From positions 3,952,035-4,016,034 of the forward strand of contig OW388298.1 in the NCBI GenBank assembly GCA_936450465.1: a stretch of DNA of 64,000 nucleotides. The letters are read 5' to 3'. Shown piece after piece: positions 60,301 through 64,000 of this stretch; position 1 is the stretch's first letter, and every line of letters begins with the position of its first letter. Origin of the DNA: Gibbula magus (taxonomy: Eukaryota; Mollusca; Gastropoda; Trochida; Trochidae). A model generated the notes under the pieces. That model ran no database searches. It was not told where the DNA came from and was given only the letters and a program-made list of their open reading frames with translations. A program made the position numbers and the translations under genes.

Positions 60301-61569
60301 CACCTTGGACGAGCAAGCAAGATCTATCAGCCAACTTTGTTTTCGTCCTACAATCCTTTCCACGACCTCGCAAATAGTACGCCCCTTTCTATTAATATTA
60401 ATATTATAATAAGCAAATGCGTGAATGCTTTTTTGCTTACATTCAGATTTTCTTTGGGGCTGGTTGCAATGATTTGCTAAATATATAAGGAATACGTTAA
60501 ATGCGCTGTAGCACGTTTTATGCATGTTTTCTCAAATTTGCAATTTATAATTAAAGTTTATACAATATTATGTTATGGTAAAACATCTCATTACACGACC
60601 CGATAAGCCCTATCCATAGAAAACGGTAAACCGTTTTGGAAGAAAATGGTGCGACGTATAAAGCGACAGTATTGTAAAACTGTTCAGTGTGAGACGTTTG
60701 TCTCAAGCGATTTTGAGAGTTCACATAGGAAGATAATTGACCACTCCGTCATGGTGCCATAATCAAAACTCTACTTTGAGTGTTTTGGCATTGCTACATC
60801 AATCAGATGACTTGACTACCTTCGAGCGGCCATTTTAACGAGAACACCTTAAAATGTTTGCTGGAAAAGAAATGGACTCGCATTGCTTAAACAAATCATG
60901 AACATTCAGTTTAGAACTATTCTTTTGGACTCAGGAGTATTATTTAGCCACTAGTGAAACTTACATTTTCACGAGGTCTCTTTATTTCGGTAAGAACAGT
61001 GCGATTCAGAAACTTTAAGATTAGTTTTAGAAATATTTAAATTTCATGATCTCTGACCATGCATCTTTAAGGTTTGTGTGTATTTCAAGCGCAGCGCTCA
61101 ACTATCTCAGCACAGTAAAGTGAGGGAAATACGTCAAGGCTTAAATCAACCAGTTATGGAGACTGGCAAAAGTTATTCCTTTCATAGTGAAGATGTCTTT
61201 ATCATGATATCATGTGATGTTTTAACGTTAGAAATAACTGAGCTGATAAGGTAAATTTATAGGATATGCATAGATTTCATGTTGTAACATTTCTGTCAAA
61301 TAATTTGATGCATATTTTTTTCCCTGAGGGATAATACAACAATTTTAAAATAACAATCCTACAGTCTTATAAAACACATAGTTGTGATTATTATGATTAT
61401 TATGACGTGAACTACGAAGATTTTTCCTTTGTGTGATTTTGCCAGTATCTTCTCAAGCAAGAAATGCTATTCTCTTCCAATTCAGAATTTATAAAACATA
61501 TTATTTTTTATTTCAGATTCTCACGGATGTTATCAGAATACGTCTAAGGATCAGAACAGTCATGCATAA
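48343..61569 (+). CDS. Gene B: Ig-superfamily receptor, five Ig domains, TM, ITAM-like tail
   Basis: Eleven exons (listed separately) join to 1815 nt, 604 codons plus stop. Order: signal peptide (1-17), Ig D1 (18-118), D2 (119-211), D3 (212-306), D4 (307-396), D5 (397-497), transmembrane exon (498-543), two tiny juxtamembrane exons (544-561), ITAM-like exon (562-587), tyrosine tail (588-604). All introns are phase 1 except the one between the two tiny exons (phase 2). Donors are GT except the first, which is GC. The architecture is that of gene A, its divergent neighbour. It should be a type I membrane receptor; signalling through SH2 proteins is inferred from the tail. A Tc1-like element sits in the intron after D5. 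Confidence 0.82.
48972..49274 (+). CDS. Gene B exon 2: N-terminal Ig-like domain D1
   Basis: The acceptor is ATAAG and the donor GTGAGT; 303 nt, phase 1-1. It reads GQTLSGSSTSYAVLNRPFQ, FTCTGSVSGNILALAFNRDG, then cysteines at SIC, TQC, YTC and SC, and finally SLQDEDRWKCGSGDFINLPV. The DEDRWKC motif resembles the F strand of an Ig fold, but there is no C-strand Trp and six Cys are present, so it is an atypical Ig-like domain. Not alignable by eye with gene A D1. Confidence 0.8.
49232..49440. repeat. 110-bp duplication of the D1 exon donor edge
   Basis: The last part of exon 2 (tctcccggtctactgtgagt) and about 60 bp of intron are repeated 110 bp downstream, with the GTGAGT donor preserved. Confidence 0.9.
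49672..49780. repeat. 50-bp duplication in intron
   Basis: catctcgctacaaacaataa and what follows are repeated exactly 50 bp apart (49681 and 49731). It is intronic and non-coding. Confidence 0.9.
50244..50522 (+). CDS. Gene B exon 3: Ig domain D2
   Basis: The acceptor is CTGCAG and the donor GTGGGT; 279 nt, phase 1-1. It reads APSIDKSRFPSTYTAVKGRQ, LSLNCDSFTSPGRPFSTTYR, WTLPDGSSTSG, then VDRSDVGQYTCRVSNEFSPS and SASLQLTVQ. Canonical C2/I-type Cys-Trp-Cys pattern. Similar to D3 of this gene and D2 of gene A. Confidence 0.87.
50523..51814. other. Intron of gene B with a dispersed duplication
   Basis: No exon found. gttgactggttaaata and neighbouring sequence occur twice, near 50670 and 51150, showing a diverged duplication. 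Short frames here are not convincing. Confidence 0.5.
51815..52099 (+). CDS. Gene B exon 4: Ig domain D3
   Basis: The acceptor is TTGTAG and the donor GTGAGT; 285 nt, phase 1-1. It reads PPTVSGQDPSYPVRELSPLN, IDCSTYTTVGKPSSTSYRW, SVLSISSIRRNQSGTYTCEA and a long F-G region (TLTPTGGSTEPGIGEG) before QFSVDVQ. It has canonical Cys, Trp and Y-T-C. It pairs best with D2 of gene A. Confidence 0.88.
52025..52440. repeat. About 105-bp copies of the D3 exon donor edge
   Basis: The last 75 nt or so of exon 4 with its GTGAGT donor is repeated 105 bp downstream (tctacag at 52051 and tctac at 52156). A third, decayed copy near 52380-52440 has lost the donor. Confidence 0.85.
52655..52850. repeat. 96-bp duplication of the D4 exon acceptor edge
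   Basis: taggtttttcgatcc, the polypyrimidine stretch, CAG and the first codons (atctagatcggcctcatct) occur twice, 96 bp apart (52661 and 52757). Only the second continues into the full exon. Confidence 0.9.
52828..53097 (+). CDS. Gene B exon 5: Ig domain D4
   Basis: The acceptor is CTCAG and the donor GTAAGT; 270 nt, phase 1-1. It reads LDRPHLTMDRTEVREDESFR, LECSTQSHPTAALTVRNVDN, then TIPRVQCLHNGSFVCSAEQE and LQLNVL. It lacks the C-strand Trp and has the additional VQC cysteine, exactly as in gene A D4. Confidence 0.87.
53098..53941. other. Intron of gene B, nothing recognised
   Basis: Diverged repeats of cttctatactgtgtaagac at about 53488 and 53670 are the only structure seen. Confidence 0.5.
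53942..54244 (+). CDS. Gene B exon 6: Ig domain D5
   Basis: The acceptor is TTTGCAG and the donor GTGAGT; 303 nt, phase 1-1. It reads GAPRLDTRKPLKRNVSSGQD, LLLNVISNPAPTFHWYLSDN and VRDYASYVVEATSNSGTFTV. The Trp is kept but both core cysteines are Leu and Val. Same pattern as gene A D5. Confidence 0.86.
54383..55903 (-). mobile_element. Tc1-like DNA transposon, full length
   Basis: Terminal inverted repeats of about 26 bp (actggcccaaaaaagaaacg on the left, mirrored at 55878-55902) bound 1521 bp, flanked by TA on both sides (54381-54382 and 55904-55905), the normal target duplication. It carries a DD34E transposase on the minus strand. Inserted in the gene B intron between D5 and the transmembrane exon. 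Confidence 0.9.
54576..55577 (-). CDS. Tc1-like transposase (DD34E), probably impaired
   Basis: It cuts and pastes its own element at TA sites. The start at 55577 (MPRLNEECRNQAIGRLETGE) is preferred over the upstream Met because Tc1-family proteins begin there. That gives 333 residues, close to the family's usual 340. The N-terminal HTH (AVARHFNVTQSTISRLWHRY), the linker RDRPRSGRPRVTT, then catalytic D in WFSDESRF, D in FQQDNARPHTAR and E in SPDLNPTEHLWD, 34 residues after the second D. Between AVRYR and FQQDNA the frame gives unrelated residues, while an overlapping frame gives the expected family sequence (EILQRPLFPQL). Two compensating frameshifts are therefore likely (about 54889-54940), leaving a wrong segment just before the second catalytic Asp. 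Confidence 0.88.
   Translation of the reverse strand: MPRLNEECRNQAIGRLETGESQSAVARHFNVTQSTISRLWHRYTVHNSTRDRPRSGRPRVTTPAQDRYIRVMHLRNRTVSATYTANNIPGLRRVSAQTIINRLRQHGIRPMRPYTAPSLQRHHRRARLRWSRNVRPWTLVHWRRIWFSDESRFMLYRHDGRMRVYRRRNERYAQHCIRAIDAYGGGSVMMWASISFNGRTNLVHVQGNLTAVRYRNPATSPLPAIDVRREIFQQDNARPHTARVTMDYLANSNVNVLPWPSKSPDLNPTEHLWDLLDRRARRRQHPSQTLQELTHALLDEWGRIPQRQIRRLIQSMPRRCRAVIHARGGSTRY
55933..55968. repeat. Perfect 14-bp hairpin
   Basis: ggagatatcgcttg and caagcgatatctcc flank an 8-nt loop, directly followed by a further aggagatatcg. It adjoins the foldback repeat that starts about 55990. Confidence 0.85.
55990..56360. mobile_element. Foldback repeat family, copy 3 with long hairpin
   Basis: The left part has catcacaatgcttttacatc and ATGACGTCA words. 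The right part (56195-56358) is a near-perfect inverted repeat with arms of about 80 bp (tgatatatttgatatcagaa near 56310 mirrored near 56220) and ctcggcaagcctcgg at the centre. Related copies are at 5750 and 33240. It is a non-coding foldback or MITE-type element in a gene B intron. Confidence 0.75.
56640..57710. repeat. AGGTCA-rich modular repeat
   Basis: About four diverged modules, each with tctgaaatcactaaaa...atccttgtaaac (near 56701, 56990, 57123 and 57424). Roughly 19 AGGTCA hexamers occur, including two exact AGGTCA-A-AGGTCA direct repeats (56966-56978 and 57388-57400). A GCCGCCGTC-rich stretch precedes it at 56538. It is non-coding and probably a dispersed repeat. Confidence 0.7.
57711..58356. 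other. Intron of gene B, nothing firm
   Basis: A G/C-richer patch at 57830-57915 stands out but matches nothing I can name. Confidence 0.4.
58357..58494 (+). CDS. Gene B exon 7: transmembrane segment
   Basis: The acceptor is TTCCAG and the donor GTACGC; 138 nt, phase 1-1. A Pro-rich stalk (SSCPAPPPDR) leads to a Gly/Ile/Val-rich membrane span (about 509-534, GLGVGIGIAAVLPIVVIGIV) and then RRRNSPGKK. An Asp (531) lies near the inner edge of the span, which gene A does not have. Confidence 0.85.
58657..58684 (+). CDS. Gene B exon 8: 28-nt juxtamembrane micro-exon
   Basis: The acceptor is TTTTGCAG and the donor GTAAGT. It reads GAEANQETE and ends in phase 2. Support comes from good splice sites and from the frame it restores with exon 9. 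Confidence 0.7.
59095..59120 (+). CDS. Gene B exon 9: 26-nt juxtamembrane micro-exon
   Basis: The acceptor is TTTTGCAG and the donor GTAAGC. It reads DMTSSRYN and returns the phase to 1. Exons 8 and 9 together are 54 nt, against 45 nt for the single exon in gene A. Confidence 0.68.
59500..59840. repeat. 44-bp tandem repeat in intron
   Basis: ggtcaaaggtctgtatgata followed by tttagcaattgttgatatga and tatt recurs at 59699, 59743, 59787 and 59831. More diverged ggtcaa...gatacgatatt units extend upstream to about 59500. Confidence 0.88.
59906..59983 (+). CDS. Gene B exon 10: ITAM-like cytoplasmic exon
   Basis: The acceptor is TCTTTAG and the donor GTGAAT; 78 nt, phase 1-1. It reads NTGTYSDLSPTPGNEYEQLK then VHHPE. 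YSDL (Tyr567) and YEQL (Tyr578) are separated by seven residues, which fits the ITAM spacing YxxL-x(6-8)-YxxL. The gene A exon at 14504-14599 corresponds. Confidence 0.83.
59984..61516. other. Last intron of gene B, nothing recognised
   Basis: It contains frames up to 100 codons (60223-60525 minus) with no recognisable domain. No further exon was needed by the frame. Confidence 0.45.
61517..61569 (+). CDS. Gene B exon 11: C-terminal tail and stop
   Basis: The acceptor is ATTTCAG. It reads DSHGCYQNTSKDQNSHA and stops with TAA at 61567-61569. Tyr593 is in a Y-x-N motif, like YENT in gene A. Confidence 0.75.
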
Positions 61570-61716
61570 TGATATTGTGTGTACTTATACATTTTGATAT
61601 TTAATTGACATGTTTTGGGGTTTTTTCTCCAGAGCCACATATGCTAGATTCACCAAAATTAAGAAATTTGTCAACAATGATCTCTCGAGAAGCCTGTGTT
61701 AGTTAATGAGCCAGAG

Positions 61717-61772
61717 AATAGTACCAGAATAGTACCAGAATAGTACCAGAATAGTACCAGAATAGTACCAGA
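61717..61772. repeat. 11-bp tandem repeat
   Basis: aatagtaccag in five direct copies, in the presumed 3' UTR of gene B. Confidence 0.92.
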
Positions 61773-62770
61773 ATTGTTTGATGTACATGGATTGAGTCTC
61801 ATGTCAACCTATTGCAAGGTTTACCTCCTTCTCTGACTTAGTGTAAGTTTACTATACATCTGCATCTAGAAGTTTGTTCATCTACCTACGTATATTAGTG
61901 CAAATATCATGTAATGTATTGTGTATTTGAGGCACGTTTGTGTTTTGAATTGAGAGGTGGCGACTGAATGTACGATAACATTCTAATTTTATACCTCATA
62001 GATAACCACAACAGTTCTAGTTGCTCTCGAAGTGATCAGGGGTCTACATTTCGAAAGTTTCTATTTTTCCTGTAAAATTTCCCGTAAATGACCAACAGTA
62101 TCATACTTAAGCCATGTTTTGTTTCTATACACTTTCAATGATATCAAGGATATTAAGGAAATCAGAATTCAGGAACCTGACCCCTTCAGTCTATTTCATC
62201 TTGCCAAACATTTCTGAATGATAATGACAAGCTGACTTCTAATATAATATAACATTATACAAATATTTTATATGCTAAAAAATCTACTCCTGATATCATG
62301 GTATATGGAGAATTGGGAAGGTGTTTATTCTTGATTAGTATTAAATTTCAAATGAATTCTTATTGGGATAAACTATTGCAACCTAGCCACTAGTTATCCC
62401 ATGTTATATACAATCTTTTTTTATGTACAAGTTGACTGTAAATTGGAACAGTTCTAATTCTAAAGTTATTTTGGATGAAAAGGGAATGTCATATGGTCAC
62501 TTGGTTTAAGAATAATTTAAAGAAAACCTGTTTACCCAGAATCGCCTATGTACCCCTTGTAATCAAGCTTTATGTAACGAATTTCATTTTAATTAAACAT
62601 GTTCACGTCAAGAATACAGCTATACGTTGCTTCTGAAACATATTTGTATAAATTGAACACTCTAAATTTGTGTTCCTCTTATTATAAAGTTATCAAAATG
62701 TGTAAAACGAAAATTTGTGTGTATTGTTAAATGATGTCATATGTATTTCAAAACACAGTAAAACAAGTTA
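61773..62770. other. 3' flank of gene B, nothing recognised
   Basis: AT-rich. No strong poly(A) signal was picked out, and no gene was seen before the next transposon. Confidence 0.45.
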
Positions 62771-63023
62771 AGCACCCCCTTCTTTTTTTTGATAGGGGTA
62801 TGTTTCAGAGACCCATTATAGCAAAACTAAATATCCCACAGGGGAAAAACGAATTTCAGGAGCAAGTGTAATTAATTGTTTTATTCGTTGACAATGACCA
62901 AAAACAGGAAACAAAAATTGACTGGAAAATGGTGAAAAACACAGACTCGTTAATGTATTGTCATTTCAAGTTTGACGGCTGAACATGATGAAGAAATCAT
63001 ACTGAATAACCCGTGCCATTGTC

Positions 63024-64000
63024 TTAGGAACGATTTAGTGTGCACATGTGCACATGTATCGTGTGCTGCCACCGCGTGCCTGAAGTGCTGCTGCCAGTCT
63101 TCTGGGCATACCCTTCTTCCATGGGGATTTGCTGCCACTCATCGTGAAGTGCGGCCTCCAGTTTTCTTAGATTGTGTGGAGCAGGGTTCCTTCTCTGTAG
63201 ACGTCGACCAATCATGTCCCAGACATGCTCGATGGGATTCAAATCTGGAGACAATGCTGGTCAGGGGATACGAGAAACAGCATTGTTCTCCAGATGTTGA
63301 GTCACAGCTCGTGAACGGTGAGGCCGAGCATTATCATTTATGAACAGGGGTGGTGTTGCAAGCCTGTGATCATCAAAATGGTCAATCACAACTGGATCCA
63401 AGACTTCTGCAATGTAGCGGGCGCCGGTAAGTGTGCCTTGTAGTGTCACCAAATCTAACTTGCAATCAACAGAAAAGCAACCCCACACCATAACGGACCC
63501 TCCACCATATGAAACCCTTGGAAGAATGTTCCTTGGTGTGTATCGACTGTTCTTGACTCTCCAAACTCTGATTCGCCCGTCAACGGTATGGAGGAGGAGG
63601 CGACTTTCGTCTGACCAGTGGATAGGTCTCAATGACCTCAGGTTCCAACGCTGCCGGTCACCACACCACATCCTACGATCCCCTTTATGACAATCAGTAA
63701 GGTTTGGACGTCTGATGACACGTCGAGACCTTAAACCTGCTGCTTTGAGGCGGTTCCTCACCGTCTGATTGCTGAGACGTCTATAGGGTAGCCAGGCTTG
63801 TTTCAAGACGGTACTTGTCGCAAACGGTTGAAGTCGTTGATGACGCAATAGGTTCCTGTCCTCTTGCAATGTGGTAGCTCAGGGCCTTCCGGAACGTGGT
63901 CGATCGAGAACATTGTTAGTTTGGGCATGTTTCCTCACTAAACGACTGTGACCGAATAGTGGTAACCAGTTCTTCTCCCAATTTCCTTGTACGAGAAACC
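63024..64000 (-). pseudogene. Second Tc1-like transposase, decayed, runs off the window
   Basis: On the minus strand: LDRPRSGRP, a TGA stop, then QEDRNLLRHQ, catalytic D in HWSDESRL, YGGGSVMVWG, D in FINDNARPH, and after a second in-frame TGA (in place of the family's Trp in W-P-A-L-S-P-D) the E in SPDLNPIEHVWD. D to E spacing is 34. Near 63115 a frameshift disrupts the usual M-P-R-R end, and the N-terminal part near 63930 is in another frame. The copy cannot be active. Its 5' end lies beyond the window. A different subfamily from the element at 54383. Confidence 0.85.

Noticed and set aside
60223..60525. 100-codon minus ORF in the last intron of gene B
   Set aside because: No domain or repeat support.
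63433..63690. Plus-strand ORF at the second Tc1-like element
   Set aside because: Antisense shadow of the decayed transposase.

Overview
The window is animal nuclear DNA: AT-rich, with long introns, phase-1 immunoglobulin exons, Tc1-like transposons, a Penelope-like fragment, non-LTR retrotransposon debris and very large tandem repeats. The repeat style suggests a mollusc or other lophotrochozoan, but no sequence here fixes the species.

Two complete genes can be assembled from the sequence. They lie head to head. Gene A (minus strand, 33673 down to 14260) has 10 coding exons and 621 codons. Gene B (plus strand, 48343 to 61569) has 11 coding exons and 604 codons. Each encodes a signal peptide, five Ig-like domains (one exon each), a transmembrane exon, a short juxtamembrane segment, a cytoplasmic exon with two YxxL motifs in ITAM-like arrangement, and a last exon with further tyrosine motifs. 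Nearly every intron is phase 1 and both summed coding lengths are exact multiples of three. The outermost Ig domains of A and B are unrelated to the eye, while domains 4 and 5 and the tails clearly match. This fits a pair of paralogous cell-surface receptors with a diverging recognition end and conserved signalling end. An immune or self-recognition role is inference.

Seven of the ten Ig exons are accompanied by tandem partial copies of one exon edge, each carrying the splice site. The periods differ from exon to exon (54, 96, 105, 110, 113, 115 and about 131 bp).

Layout: 0-1.8 kb, retroelement debris with (TA)n; 1.8-7.3 kb, non-coding with small foldback elements; 7.3-8.6 kb, 34-bp repeat; 10.1-12.9 kb, 30-bp repeat that keeps a long spurious reading frame open; 14.3-33.7 kb, gene A, with a 65-bp x 87 array in one intron; 35.4-48.0 kb, a 56-bp x 224 array filling the space between the two gene starts; 48.3-61.6 kb, gene B, with a Tc1-like transposon and an AGGTCA-rich repeat in the intron before its transmembrane exon; 62.8-64 kb, a decayed second Tc1-like element that runs off the window. 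The four minisatellites make up about a third of the window.
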